A program made the translations under genes and the position numbers. Positions 25,901 to 34,801 of a stretch of DNA of 64,000 nucleotides are shown here, piece by piece. The notes beneath the pieces were generated by a model that saw only the letters and a program-made list of their open reading frames with translations, was not told where the DNA came from and did not search any database. Every line of letters begins with the position of its first letter. Within the stretch, counting starts at the first letter, position 1. The DNA is from Flavobacterium sp. FEMGT703F (GTDB lineage: Bacteria > Bacteroidota > Bacteroidia > Flavobacteriales > Flavobacteriaceae). Where the stretch lies: contig PGCN01000012.1 in assembly GCA_002786385.1 (NCBI GenBank), positions 1 to 64,000 of the forward strand, given 5' to 3'.

Positions 25901-27543
25901 CCTATACTTTACCTTCATTATCTGCTGACAACAATTATTACACCCAACCCGGAGGTCCTAATGGTAATGGAACTCAAATTAGTGTCGGAACAGTAATCAC
26001 AACCTCACAAACAATTTATATCTATAAAGAATCGTTGATTCGTACATCATTCTCTTGTTCTGATGAAAACTCATTTACAGTAACTATCAACCAAACACCG
26101 GTTATCCCGGCAGTATTGGATGTGGCTGCATGTAATTCGTATACACTTCGTCCGTTAATAGTTGGAAACTACTTTACAGGACCTAACGGAAGCGGAACTA
26201 TGCTACAAGCGGGAGATGTTGTAACTACTAGTCAAACTATGTACATTTATGCTCACACAAATACAACACCGGATTGTTCAAGCGAAACTAGTTTCAATAT
26301 AACTATTTTCAATGTTGATGATGCACCTAATGTGAGTATTTGTCACAGCTATACCTTACCGGCTTTGACTATTGGAAATTATTATACAGGACCCAATGCA
26401 ACCGGAACGCAATTAACTGCCGGTGCTACAATTTTAGCAACACAAACAATTTATGTATATGCTATCTCTCCATATTTACCAAGATGTGCTGACGAGAGCT
26501 CGTTTACAGTAACAATCATAGATACTCCGGTAGCTAATCCAACTCCGGTAGCATTGAGAACCGTTTGTGATGAAGACGGAACCAATGATGGTGTAACCAG
26601 CTTTGACTTAACTACATTATCTGCTACTATATTAGGAACACAAACCGGAAATGAATTTACCATTGCCTACTACGAAACTGCTGCAGATGCTGCAAACCAA
26701 GTTAATGCAATAACCTCAACAACTTTAACCAATGTATTTGTTCGTGTTACTAATACTTTAACAGATAGCTGTTTTGATATCAAACCAATCAGTATCATTG
26801 TGAATCGCTTACCGGAACCATCACCGGTTGGAGGCATCATTTGTTTTGATTTAGATACACAAACCTTGCTAAACCCATACACCATGTACAGCGGATTTTC
26901 TTCAACTACCCATACTTTTGTTTGGGCTAATGAAGCCGGAGAAACTGTAGGTACTAATGCCAATTACACTGCCATTTTACCGGGAACTTATACCTTAGTG
27001 GCTACTAGTAGAGCTACAGGTTGTGCTTCTGAACCGGTGACCGTAGTGGTTACCCCTTCTGAGCCGGCTGAAATTACTTATACAGTAGATGACGAATTCC
27101 AAGACTTACAATCCATCACTGTGACTGCTACCGGAGAAGGTGACTACGAATACCAATTGGACAACGGAAACTTCCAAGACAGCCCAACATTTGAAGATGT
27201 AACTTCAGGTATGCACTTAATTACCGTAAGAGATAAAAACGGTTGTGGTATAGCTACTTTACCGGCAGTTGTTATCAACTATCCGAAATATTTCACTCCA
27301 AATGGAGACGGCTATCACGATAATTGGAACATCAGAGATTTAAGAGACCAACCAAGTGCAGTGGTAACCATTTACGACCGTTACGGAAAAGTACTGACTC
27401 AAATCAAACCTAACGGAAACGGTTGGGACGGAACTTACAACGGTAACATGATGCCTTCAGACGATTACTGGTTTAGTGTAACTTATACGGATGAAAATCA
27501 AGTAAATCAAGAATTCAGAGCGCACTTCGCCATGAAGCGCTAA
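22930..27543 (+). CDS. Giant adhesin-like T9SS protein: choice-of-anchor L domain, nine tandem repeats, type B sorting domain
   Basis: This 1537-aa secreted protein has a signal peptide ending AIGFSQ. A choice-of-anchor L domain follows (about 20-275, with GVILSTGNV and FDFIFASEEYGNFQC). Two or three Ig-like modules occupy about 285-555. Nine repeats of about 70 residues occupy about 560-1205, each with 'C.SYTLP.L..GNYYT.P.G.GT....AG.VIT..QT.YIY....' and a closing 'SF.VTI', and with two Cys per repeat. A type B T9SS sorting domain ends the protein (YPKYFTPNGDGYHDNW and HFAMKR). The repeats probably form a stiff, disulfide-stapled stalk. The ATG at 22930 gives the signal; the frame opens at 22906. 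It likely acts in attachment or gliding. Confidence 0.9.
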   Translation: MKKLILLIGILFTAIGFSQPINVNTTNYTVPQLVNDVLINNSCVNATNVTWSTGSNYGSTNGIGFFQSTNPNFPMQSGVILSTGNVANAPGPNTTLLSDGNAAWPGDTDLENTLAAAGVSLVSKNATVLEFDFIPNSSFFSFDFIFASEEYGNFQCQFSDAFAFLLTNTATGTTTNLALVPNTNLPISVVTIRDYLYNSSCPSANAQFFGSFNGGSQAATSATNFNGQTTVMTAASTLTPGVQYHIKLVIADRLDPQSDSAIFISANSLNIGQDVLGQDLTVANNTAICYGATHSIQTGLNPSNFIFQWKRNNTVLANETGPSLLITQPGTYTVTYSNILSPCLPTTNDIVIQYFPQINTQNPINLYRCDTGSSNYSYNLDLNTPIVKTGLNANTIVTYHASQQDADNNTNSLPLNYTASPLQTIYVRIQIPNTPCYVTRSFQLLTSPAPVAYQAPNITACARRINSVSALINLNQQIPSILNGQSASINNVSFYNSLINATNDINQITGNLNSIVLNSSTIYVRVENNTDTSCYSISSFTVTVIPLPPIDVIQPVVVCDSYTLLPLTNGNYYTQSNGQGTMLHAGDIINETTTIYIYNQPDGPGTCAANSNFTVTIVDPNSIAPIDTTSCGSYTLAPRQYGSYFTQPGGQGTEIPAGTVITTTQVIYFYFKTDIAPFCEVDTDFTVTIIPSVEVGTRNDIFECTSYTLPELTVGKYYTQPGGNGTEIPAGTVITSNQTVYVYATSGGSSPCTDQDSFNIFIGINQPADISQCNGYTLPALPIGNYFTAPMGGGQMIPAGTVINNNTTIYIFAQVSSDSTNCTDNLSFNISISQPEVDELDDVTLCETYTLPELTNGDYYTGSGGTGTMLSAGDVITTSQTLYIFKRLNAACFNQSSFDITINPLPLIDSRSDIDICDQYVLTQLQNGNYYTGPNGTGTLLPAGSVITSSQRIYIFAISNTTPACTNENSFQVNIFSTTADSSANITACDAYTLPSLSADNNYYTQPGGPNGNGTQISVGTVITTSQTIYIYKESLIRTSFSCSDENSFTVTINQTPVIPAVLDVAACNSYTLRPLIVGNYFTGPNGSGTMLQAGDVVTTSQTMYIYAHTNTTPDCSSETSFNITIFNVDDAPNVSICHSYTLPALTIGNYYTGPNATGTQLTAGATILATQTIYVYAISPYLPRCADESSFTVTIIDTPVANPTPVALRTVCDEDGTNDGVTSFDLTTLSATILGTQTGNEFTIAYYETAADAANQVNAITSTTLTNVFVRVTNTLTDSCFDIKPISIIVNRLPEPSPVGGIICFDLDTQTLLNPYTMYSGFSSTTHTFVWANEAGETVGTNANYTAILPGTYTLVATSRATGCASEPVTVVVTPSEPAEITYTVDDEFQDLQSITVTATGEGDYEYQLDNGNFQDSPTFEDVTSGMHLITVRDKNGCGIATLPAVVINYPKYFTPNGDGYHDNWNIRDLRDQPSAVVTIYDRYGKVLTQIKPNGNGWDGTYNGNMMPSDDYWFSVTYTDENQVNQEFRAHFAMKR

Positions 27544-27568
27544 TCATAAAGCCCCCCTTACCTACTAA

Positions 27569-27604
27569 AAAACTCTCAAAAGTATTTTGAGAGTTTTTTT
27601 TATT
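27569..27604 (+). terminator. Terminator after the adhesin gene
   Basis: ACTCTCAAAA (27572-27581) and TTTTGAGAGT (27585-27594) form a perfect 10-bp stem followed by a long T-run. Confidence 0.9.
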
Positions 27605-27719
27605 TCTATTGTAACAAATCGGTTTTTTAAGAGTCTACTTACTCGAATTAAATTAACAACTGTTGAAGTTTAGGGGAAACAAATTAGCTTCAACAAAAAA
27701 TCATCAAACAAAAACGAAA

Positions 27720-30170
27720 ATGAGACTTAAATTATTAGTACTGTTATTGGTAAGCAACTGCGCCTTTTTAACCGCGCAAACCAATGGAAATCAGGGCGTA
27801 ATTAACGGAAAGGTAATCGACAAAAACACCAAACAACCGGTTCCGTATGTGAACGTGGCTGTGATGGAAGACAACAAAATCGTCACCGGAGGCCTTACAC
27901 AAGAAAACGGAAACTTTACCATCAAAGGATTGGCTTTGAAAAAATATACTATTGAAATTCAATTTATAGGCTATAAAAAAATCACTCAAGAGGTAACACT
28001 CTCTGAAAACAATAAAACAGCTAACTTAAATACTATTGCCATCGAAGAAGAGGCGGTTCAATTGGCCGGTGTAGAAATAGTGAAAGAACGTTCGACCATC
28101 GAACAAAAAATCGACCGAAAAGTGGTAAACGTGGGCAAAGACCTAATTGCTTCCGGGAACACTGCTTCGGAAATTTTGAATAATGTCCCAACCGTTAGTG
28201 TTGATCCGCAAACCAAAGAACTGAGTTTAAGAGGCAATTCTAACGTAAGGGTTTTGATCGACGGGAAGCCATCCAACATCGATGCAGCTCAGTTGTTACA
28301 ACAAATCCCGTCTTCCTCTATCAAACAAATCGAATTGATTACCAATCCTTCTGCCAAATACAATCCGGAAGGCATGAGCGGTATCATCAACATTATTTTA
28401 CACAAAAACTCGCAAGAAGGTTTCAACGGAAGCATCAATTCGGGTGTTACCTTTGGCATCACTCCGAAAACCAATTCGGCTTTAAACCTCAACTATAAAG
28501 TAGGGAAAGTAAATTTCTACACCAACTATGGTTTGAACCACGGTAAAAATGCCAACGAAGGTTACATCAACAGTTACCGCCCTTTGTTTGAGAACAAACA
28601 AGAATTTGGTGGCGACAATCTCAACACTTCACACTTGGTAAAATTGGGTATGGATTATTACATCGATGAAAAAAACACCATTTCATTTTACACCAATCAA
28701 AACCTGGTAAACGGGAGTGGCGACGGATATACCAACATCAACTACGACAGTCTTTTACTGAGAGATTCTCAACAATTGTCTTATTCTGAAACAGACAATT
28801 ACACCCAAACTTATGATTTGGCCTATAAACACGACTTTGCCAAAAAAGGCGAAACTCTAGATTTTCAAGCCAACTTTTCAAACACCGACAGTCCGGAAAA
28901 CTCCGATTATATATTCAATCAAGTCAACCCAAACTCAACGCGAGTGACTACCAATGATATTGAAAGAGATACCGATTACCTTCAAATCAATTTAGATTAC
29001 GTGAACCCTTTATCGGAAACGGTTAAATTGGAAGTGGGTGCCGAAACCCGTATCCAAAAAATCACCAACAACTTCGACGAAACCATCAGCGAGCCTTCGG
29101 AAACCTATAACCGTGTTGGAAATTCCAACTTTGTTTTCACCCGAAACATCCATTCCTTCTATACCAATATCGGTAAGCAATGGAAAAAATGGAGCGTACA
29201 AGCCGGCGTTCGTTTAGAACAATATGAAATCGACGGCGATTTCGAAAATGTAGTGACTTCCACTACTCCATCAGAAAACATCAACGATCGAAGTAACATT
29301 GAAGATGATATTTTTGCGATTTATCCATCATTGTTTTTCAATTACAAAGCGTCTGACAAAGACTCGTTTAACTTTAACTTTTCGCGTCGTGTTGACCGAC
29401 CAAGTATCGGACAAATCAGTCCTATCCGCGAATGGACTACACCTTTAGTAGAATCCAGAGGAAATCCGACCTTGGAACCGCAATTCACCAACTCGTTTGA
29501 GGTTAACTATACCCGTACCACCAAAATCGGTTCGGTAACGGCCGGTGTATTCTACCGTCAAATCAATGATGAAATCGGAAGAGTGATTTACAAAAACCCG
29601 GACAATGTGAACCAAGACATCATCTCTTATGATAACTTCGACGACAACAATACAGTTGGTACCGAAATCTCAGCTAATTTAAAACTAGCCACTTGGTGGT
29701 CTGTAAATGCAAGCAGCGATGCCTATTTCAGAACCGTGAAAGGAACTGTACAAAATGCCAATACGCAAGCACAAGAAAGAGCGGAAGCCGATGTTGTAGC
29801 CTTCAATATTCGTATGAATCACAACTTTGTAGCTACCAAAAAATTACGCTTCAACTTATTCGCCATGTACCGTGGCAGAGATCTGGGCTTACAGTTTGAA
29901 AGAGAGCCAATGTACCGCATGGATATCGGTTCTACTTACACCATTTTAAAAGGAAAAGGAAGTATTACAGCGCGTTTTAACGACGTATTTGAAACCATGA
30001 ACTTCGCCTTCGATGGTAATATTCCGTACCGTCAGACCGGCGCTTTCTATTGGGAAAGTCAAACCTTTTATGTTGGATTCAACTATATGTTTGGCGGCGG
30101 CAAAAACAGTGCTATGCAACGCAAACAAAGAGATCAAAATGAAACCCAAGGCAGTGGTGGCCTTTTATAA
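27720..30170 (+). CDS. Outer-membrane beta-barrel TonB-dependent receptor family protein
   Basis: This 816-aa protein has a signal peptide ending AFLTAQ. Next comes a carboxypeptidase-regulatory-like domain (about 30-110, GKVIDKNTKQPVPYVNVAV), then a plug-like part (about 125-235) with ASEILNNVPTVSVDPQTKEL, LRGNSNVRVLIDGKP and 'IELITNPSAKYNPEGMSGII'. The remainder is a long barrel of the OMP_b-brl_3 type ending in GFNYMFGGG. Such proteins lack the STN domain, so no sigma signalling is expected. The ATG at 27720 gives the signal peptide; the frame opens at a TTG at 27663. It is probably a transporter for an unknown substrate. It has its own terminator. Confidence 0.88.
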   Translation: MRLKLLVLLLVSNCAFLTAQTNGNQGVINGKVIDKNTKQPVPYVNVAVMEDNKIVTGGLTQENGNFTIKGLALKKYTIEIQFIGYKKITQEVTLSENNKTANLNTIAIEEEAVQLAGVEIVKERSTIEQKIDRKVVNVGKDLIASGNTASEILNNVPTVSVDPQTKELSLRGNSNVRVLIDGKPSNIDAAQLLQQIPSSSIKQIELITNPSAKYNPEGMSGIINIILHKNSQEGFNGSINSGVTFGITPKTNSALNLNYKVGKVNFYTNYGLNHGKNANEGYINSYRPLFENKQEFGGDNLNTSHLVKLGMDYYIDEKNTISFYTNQNLVNGSGDGYTNINYDSLLLRDSQQLSYSETDNYTQTYDLAYKHDFAKKGETLDFQANFSNTDSPENSDYIFNQVNPNSTRVTTNDIERDTDYLQINLDYVNPLSETVKLEVGAETRIQKITNNFDETISEPSETYNRVGNSNFVFTRNIHSFYTNIGKQWKKWSVQAGVRLEQYEIDGDFENVVTSTTPSENINDRSNIEDDIFAIYPSLFFNYKASDKDSFNFNFSRRVDRPSIGQISPIREWTTPLVESRGNPTLEPQFTNSFEVNYTRTTKIGSVTAGVFYRQINDEIGRVIYKNPDNVNQDIISYDNFDDNNTVGTEISANLKLATWWSVNASSDAYFRTVKGTVQNANTQAQERAEADVVAFNIRMNHNFVATKKLRFNLFAMYRGRDLGLQFEREPMYRMDIGSTYTILKGKGSITARFNDVFETMNFAFDGNIPYRQTGAFYWESQTFYVGFNYMFGGGKNSAMQRKQRDQNETQGSGGLL

Positions 30171-30202
30171 ACACCGCAAATAAATTATAGATTAGTTGTT
30201 AC

Positions 30203-30237
30203 AAAAAAGCCAAACAAAAAATGTTTGGCTTTTTTTA
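30203..30237. terminator. Bidirectional terminator between the barrel protein and fabH
   Basis: AAAAAAGCCAAACA (30203-30216) pairs with TGTTTGGCTTTTTT (30223-30236), giving a strong stem with an A-run on one side and a T-run on the other. Confidence 0.92.
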
Positions 30238-30254
30238 TAATTAAACTGAATTTC

Positions 30255-31262
30255 TTACCATTTAATAATAGCACTTGCCCAAGTAAAACCACTACCGAAA
30301 GCCGCTAACACTACCGTATCACCTTCTTTAATTTTACCTTGTTCCCAAGCTTCGGTCAATGCAATCGGAATAGAGGCTGCCGTAGTATTCCCATACTTTT
30401 GAATATTATTGAAAACCTGATCATCCGTCAATTTAAACTTTTGCTGAATGAACTGTGAGATTCTCAAATTCGCCTGATGCGGAATCAACATATCTATATC
30501 TGACACCTGTAAATTATTGGCTTGCAAGCCTTCCATAATCACTTCGCTAAAACGAACAACGGCATTTTTAAACACAAATTGTCCGTTCATGTAAGGGAAA
30601 TAACTCTCGTCATCCGGATTGTTTTCGGCAATGATATCGGTTACCCAACGCTTGCCCATACCCGGAGCAATCACAGTTAACTCTTCTGCATGTTGCCCTT
30701 CTGAATGCAAATGAGTGGATAAAATGCCTTTGGTCAAATCTTCCTCTCTGCTCAAAATAGCGGCTCCTGCCCCATCTCCAAAAATCACTGAAACACCTCT
30801 ACCACGAGTAGTCATATCTAATCCTGTAGAATGCAACTCAGAACCGATAATCAAAATGTTTTTATACATACCGGTTTTAATGTATTGATCAGCCACAGAA
30901 AGTGCATATACGAAACCGGAACATTGGTTTCTGATATCCAAAGCTCCAACAGTTCTCAACCCTAAATCGCGTTGCACCAAAACACCGGGACCAGGAAAAT
31001 AATAATCCGGACTCAAGGTGGCAAAAATGACAAAGTCGATGTCGCTTTTATCAATTTTAGCTCTTTCTATGGCTACTTTGGCAGCTTTAACACCCATTGA
31101 AGTGGTGGTATCTTCACCTCTTATAACATGTCTTCTTTCTTGAATGCCGGTTCGCTCCTGAATCCATTCATCATTGGTATCCATTATTTTGGATAAATCA
31201 TCATTGGTAACAACATTATCCGGAACGTAAAAACCTAAACCTGTGATTTTTGAGTGGTACAT
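30255..31262 (-). CDS. fabH: 3-oxoacyl-[acyl-carrier-protein] synthase III FabH
   Basis: FabH starts type II fatty acid synthesis by condensing an acyl-CoA with malonyl-ACP. This 335-aa protein carries the full triad: Cys in IRNQCSGFVYAL (about residue 113), His in LIPHQANLRI (about 260) and Asn in YGNTTAASIPIAL (about 290). The start MYHSKITGLGFYVPDNVVTN is typical of the Bacteroidota form. A TAAATTTG -7 element lies about 30 bases upstream. The gene stands alone between two convergent or divergent neighbours. Confidence 0.95.
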   Translation of the reverse strand: MYHSKITGLGFYVPDNVVTNDDLSKIMDTNDEWIQERTGIQERRHVIRGEDTTTSMGVKAAKVAIERAKIDKSDIDFVIFATLSPDYYFPGPGVLVQRDLGLRTVGALDIRNQCSGFVYALSVADQYIKTGMYKNILIIGSELHSTGLDMTTRGRGVSVIFGDGAGAAILSREEDLTKGILSTHLHSEGQHAEELTVIAPGMGKRWVTDIIAENNPDDESYFPYMNGQFVFKNAVVRFSEVIMEGLQANNLQVSDIDMLIPHQANLRISQFIQQKFKLTDDQVFNNIQKYGNTTAASIPIALTEAWEQGKIKEGDTVVLAAFGSGFTWASAIIKW

Positions 31263-31292
31263 ATCTTTCGTTATTTAATAAAATCAGAACCG

Positions 31293-31300
31293 CAAATTTA
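31293..31300 (-). promoter_or_regulatory. Promoter -7 element of fabH
   Basis: The minus strand reads TAAATTTG, matching TAnnTTTG, 30 bases before the fabH start codon. The same TAAATTTGC word lies upstream of ffh. Confidence 0.5.
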
Positions 31301-31471
31301 AGAATCTTATAATTCTAATTACCATTTTTAGATTCTAATTTAGATATCGACAAAAAAACTGTCTATACGAAAAGTTGTCCGTAGCGGTAACTTTAAAAAA
31401 ATGTTCCTATTTATTGTAACCGAAATACCGTAAATTCGACCTACTTTAAAACAATCATAAACTTTAAGCAT

Positions 31472-33883
31472 ATGAAATTACGCTTTACTTTTCTGTTCTT
31501 ACTCGGATTAGGATTTTCAGCATTAGCCCAAGAGAACCTTACCTTTCAAAAACCATCAGCCGAAATTTTAGCTTTAGCCGATTATGAGCGAGCACCGTCG
31601 GTAAGCATGGATTCTAAAAAAGAATACATGTTGCTTAGCTATCGCAATACCTATAAAACGCTGGACGATTTAAGTCAGGAAGAAATGCGTTTGGGCGGTT
31701 TGCGCATCAACCCTATTACCAATATTTCGAGTACGGTGACTTACGTTAACAACTTAAAGTTGAGAAAAGTCAGCGATAAAGTCGAAACACAAGTGGCTGG
31801 CTTACCGCAAAATGCCCGAATCACTAACATTTCATGGTCGCCAAACGAAAAGAAAATCGGTTTTACCAACACCACCAATACCGGTGTAGAATTTTGGGTA
31901 ATTGATGTGGCCACGGCAACTGCTAAAAAAATTACCGAAGCCAACCTCAACGCCAACTTAGGAAGTCCATACAGTTGGATGAAAGACAACGAAACGCTTT
32001 TGGTGAAAATGTTACCGAAAAACCGTGCGGCGCTAATAGACAGCAAAAAAGATTTACCCAAAGGGCCAACCGTTTCAACCAGCGATGGTTCAAAATCACA
32101 GAACAGAACCTATCAGGATTTGTTGAAAAACAAAATCGATGAAGCCAATTTCGATGCCTTAGTAACTTCTGAATTATACAAAGTTTCCTTATCCGGAAAA
32201 ACCGAATTATTCAAAGAAGCCGACATTTACGCCGGAGAAAGTTTCTCGCCTGACGGGACTTATTTGATGCTAACCACCATCCAAAAACCTTATTCCTACA
32301 TTGTACCGCTAAGCCGTTTTCCGCAAAAATCAGTAGTTTACGACTTGAACGGAAAAGAAATTAAAGTGGTTAACGAAGTGCCGTTAACAGAAGTAATGCC
32401 CAAAGGTTTTTCATCTGTTAGAAAAGGCAAAAGAAGTATGAATTGGAGAGCTGATAAACCGGCAACCCTTACTTATGTAGTAGCCTTAGACGAAGGTGAT
32501 CAAGCGAAGAAAGTAGATTTTAGAGATGAAGTTTTCACTTGGGACGCGCCATTCAACGCCGAAGCCCAATCGGTTTTAAAAACACAACAACGTTTCAGCG
32601 GCATTATGTGGGGCAACGAAACTATCGCTATTGCATACGATGATTGGTACGATACCCGAAACCAAAAAGTGTATTTGTTCAATCCTTCTAATTCGAAACA
32701 AGCACCTAAAGTAATTTGGGACCGAAATTCCCAAGACATTTACAGTGATCCGGGAAATTTTGAAACCAAAAAAAACCAATACAACCGTTATGTTTTGGCC
32801 ATCGAAAATAACAATGCTTACTTAATTGGTGACGGATTTACCAAAGAAGGCCAGTTTCCTTTTATAGACGAATTCAATTTGACTACACTCAAAACGAAAC
32901 GATTGTACACGTCTAAAATGAAAGACAAAAAAGAAGATTTACAGTCGATAGAAGATTTCAAAAAAGGCGATGTTTTGGTGCAAATCCAATCGAAAAACGA
33001 CTTCCCGAATTATTACTTTCGTAACATCAAATCGGGTAAACTGACGCCGATTACCAGTTTCAAAAACCCGTTTGAAAGCATTAAAAACGTCTACAAAGAA
33101 GTAATTAAATACAAAAGAAAAGACGGCGTGGAATTGTCGGGAACGCTCTATTTACCTGCCGGTTACGACCGAACAAAAAAAACAGAAAAATTACCATTGT
33201 TGATCTGGGCTTATCCTGAAGAATTTAAAGACAAAAACAGCGCCGGACAAAGCAATAAAAACCCGAATGAATTTACGTTTCCGAATTACGGTTCATTCAT
33301 TTATTGGGTTACTAAAGGTTATGCCGTATTGGACGATGCATCATTCCCTATCATAGGCGAAGGCAAAACCGAACCTAACGACACTTTTATGCCGCAGCTG
33401 ATTGCCAATGCGGAAGCTGCCATTGATGCCGTGGATGGCTTAGGTTACATCAATCGTAAAAAAGTGGCGATTGGAGGCCATTCTTATGGCGCTTTTATGA
33501 CGGCTAATTTATTGACGCATTCCAATTTATTTGCTTGCGGTATCGCCCGAAGCGGCGCTTACAACAGAACGCTGACTCCTTTTGGTTTCCAAAGCGAACA
33601 AAGAAATTATTGGGATGTTCCTGAAATTTACAACGGCATGTCGCCTTTCATGAACGCCGATAAAATGAAAACGCCTTTATTGTTGGTTCACGGCGATGCC
33701 GACAACAATCCGGGAACGTTTACCTTGCAATCGGAGCGTTATTTCCAAGCCTTGAAAAACTTAGGTGCGCCGGTAAGATTGGTTTTATTGCCTAAGGAAA
33801 GTCACGGCTACGCTGCCAAAGACAATATTTTACACCTGCTTTGGGAAGAAGACCAATTCTTGGAAAAATATTTGAAAAACTAA
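31472..33883 (+). CDS. Secreted S9-family prolyl oligopeptidase-type peptidase
   Basis: This 803-aa protein has a signal peptide ending GFSALAQ. An N-terminal beta-propeller domain (about 30-540) follows, with strands like ISWSPNEKKIGFTN and SFSPDGTYLML, then an alpha/beta-hydrolase domain. The catalytic residues are the Ser in GGHSYGAFMTA (about residue 670), the Asp in HGDADNNPG (about 742) and the His in ESHGYAAK (about 777), with the strand entry LPLLIWAYPEEFKD. It cleaves peptides in the periplasm or outside the cell; DPP-type and PREP-type specificities cannot be told apart here. A terminator follows at 33904-33937. Confidence 0.93.
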   Translation: MKLRFTFLFLLGLGFSALAQENLTFQKPSAEILALADYERAPSVSMDSKKEYMLLSYRNTYKTLDDLSQEEMRLGGLRINPITNISSTVTYVNNLKLRKVSDKVETQVAGLPQNARITNISWSPNEKKIGFTNTTNTGVEFWVIDVATATAKKITEANLNANLGSPYSWMKDNETLLVKMLPKNRAALIDSKKDLPKGPTVSTSDGSKSQNRTYQDLLKNKIDEANFDALVTSELYKVSLSGKTELFKEADIYAGESFSPDGTYLMLTTIQKPYSYIVPLSRFPQKSVVYDLNGKEIKVVNEVPLTEVMPKGFSSVRKGKRSMNWRADKPATLTYVVALDEGDQAKKVDFRDEVFTWDAPFNAEAQSVLKTQQRFSGIMWGNETIAIAYDDWYDTRNQKVYLFNPSNSKQAPKVIWDRNSQDIYSDPGNFETKKNQYNRYVLAIENNNAYLIGDGFTKEGQFPFIDEFNLTTLKTKRLYTSKMKDKKEDLQSIEDFKKGDVLVQIQSKNDFPNYYFRNIKSGKLTPITSFKNPFESIKNVYKEVIKYKRKDGVELSGTLYLPAGYDRTKKTEKLPLLIWAYPEEFKDKNSAGQSNKNPNEFTFPNYGSFIYWVTKGYAVLDDASFPIIGEGKTEPNDTFMPQLIANAEAAIDAVDGLGYINRKKVAIGGHSYGAFMTANLLTHSNLFACGIARSGAYNRTLTPFGFQSEQRNYWDVPEIYNGMSPFMNADKMKTPLLLVHGDADNNPGTFTLQSERYFQALKNLGAPVRLVLLPKESHGYAAKDNILHLLWEEDQFLEKYLKN

Positions 33884-33903
33884 ACCGTTAACCCTATTTA
33901 CTG

Positions 33904-33937
33904 AAAACCTCAAGGTGAAAGCTTTGAGGTTTTTTTG
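33904..33937 (+). terminator. Terminator after the S9 peptidase gene
   Basis: AAACCTCAA (33905-33913) pairs with TTGAGGTTT (33924-33932) and a T-run follows. Confidence 0.88.
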
Positions 33938-33980
33938 TAACTACACATTCTCAGTTTTTTTGAAAAAAAATTATTATTTA

Positions 33981-34010
33981 TTGTTTATCAATAAATTTTT
34001 ATTATTTTTG
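33981..34010 (+). promoter_or_regulatory. Promoter of the DUF2975-Xre operon
   Basis: TTG at 33981-33983 and TATTTTTG at 34003-34010 are separated by 19 bases. This is a full match to the Bacteroidota housekeeping promoter (-33 TTG, N19-20, -7 TAnnTTTG), 25 bases before the ATG at 34035. Confidence 0.72.
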
Positions 34011-34034
34011 ACTCGTAATTCAAAATCTAAAAAA

Positions 34035-34577
34035 ATGGAAATCAGAATCACTACCAAAATGATGCTTCAAATTTTACATGTATTGTCATGGATAATTTTT
34101 ATCGGTTTATGCGTTGAAGCCGGCAGTTTTTTATTCAATGCTATATTCACTGTAGCTTTTAATCCGTTAGCTGCCGATTATTTCAAACTCACGGAACTGT
34201 ACCAATACGACTACGGTTTTTTCTTAACCCAACTCTGTTTAGGATTTATAGTGGCCGTTTTGAAAGCCTTATTATTCTTCTTAATTGTCAAAATCCTACA
34301 CGATAAAAAACTGGATTTTTCTAAACCTTTCAGTCAAGCACTTGTTAAGTTTGTTTCTAACTTGGCCTATCTGACAATTTTCATTAGTTTTTTCTCCAAT
34401 TGGGGCGCTAATTACGCCAAATGGTTAGCCTCTAAAGGCATTAATATGCCGGACATCGCTGATTTAAAATTAGACGGAGCCGATATTTGGCTATTTATGG
34501 GCGTAGTACTTTTGGTCATTGCTCAAATATTTAAAAAAGGTGTTGAAATACAAACCGAAAACGAACTAACCATCTAA
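34035..34577 (+). CDS. DUF2975 membrane protein
   Basis: This 180-aa protein has four membrane segments (about residues 10-30, 60-85, 105-125 and 150-165) and the pattern of the DUF2975 family (ILHVLSWIIFIGLCVEAG, FFLTQLCLGFIVAVLKALLF in shortened form, and a last segment DIWLFMGVVLLVIAQIFKKG). The frame is open from 33915, but the first Met with a sensible start is at 34035, just after a strong promoter. It sits 3 bases before the Xre regulator gene. DUF2975 genes are often paired with a small Cro/CI regulator, so the two probably act together, though their role is not known. Confidence 0.82.
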   Translation: MEIRITTKMMLQILHVLSWIIFIGLCVEAGSFLFNAIFTVAFNPLAADYFKLTELYQYDYGFFLTQLCLGFIVAVLKALLFFLIVKILHDKKLDFSKPFSQALVKFVSNLAYLTIFISFFSNWGANYAKWLASKGINMPDIADLKLDGADIWLFMGVVLLVIAQIFKKGVEIQTENELTI

Positions 34578-34580
34578 GTC

Positions 34581-34793
34581 ATGCCAATAATTGTCAATGT
34601 TGATGTTATGATGGCCAAACGAAAAATGTCGTTGAACGAGCTGTCGGAGAAAGTCGATTTAACCCTATCGAATCTTTCTATTTTAAAAACCGGCAAAGCC
34701 AAAGCCATTCGGTTCAGTACGCTCGAAGCCATTTGCAAAGCTTTGGATTGTCAACCGGGCGATATTTTAGAATATGTAGCCGAAGAAAAATAA
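34581..34793 (+). CDS. Small Xre/Cro-type transcriptional regulator
   Basis: This 70-aa protein is a single helix-turn-helix domain of the YozG/Cro-CI type: MAKRKMSLNELSEKVDLTLSN is the first helices and turn, SILKTGKAKAIRFSTLEAI the recognition and support helices, and CKALDCQPGDILEY the end. It binds DNA, probably as a dimer. It is translationally close to the DUF2975 gene (3-base gap), the usual pairing, and probably regulates that gene. An in-frame ATG further in could also be used, but MPIIVNVDVMMAKRKM is typical. Confidence 0.93.
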   Translation: MPIIVNVDVMMAKRKMSLNELSEKVDLTLSNLSILKTGKAKAIRFSTLEAICKALDCQPGDILEYVAEEK

Positions 34794-34801
34794 AAGGTGT
34801 T

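Noticed and set aside
24580..26520. Possible CRISPR-like or DNA-level tandem repeat array
   Set aside because: The periodicity is at protein level with diverged codons, inside one long coding frame.
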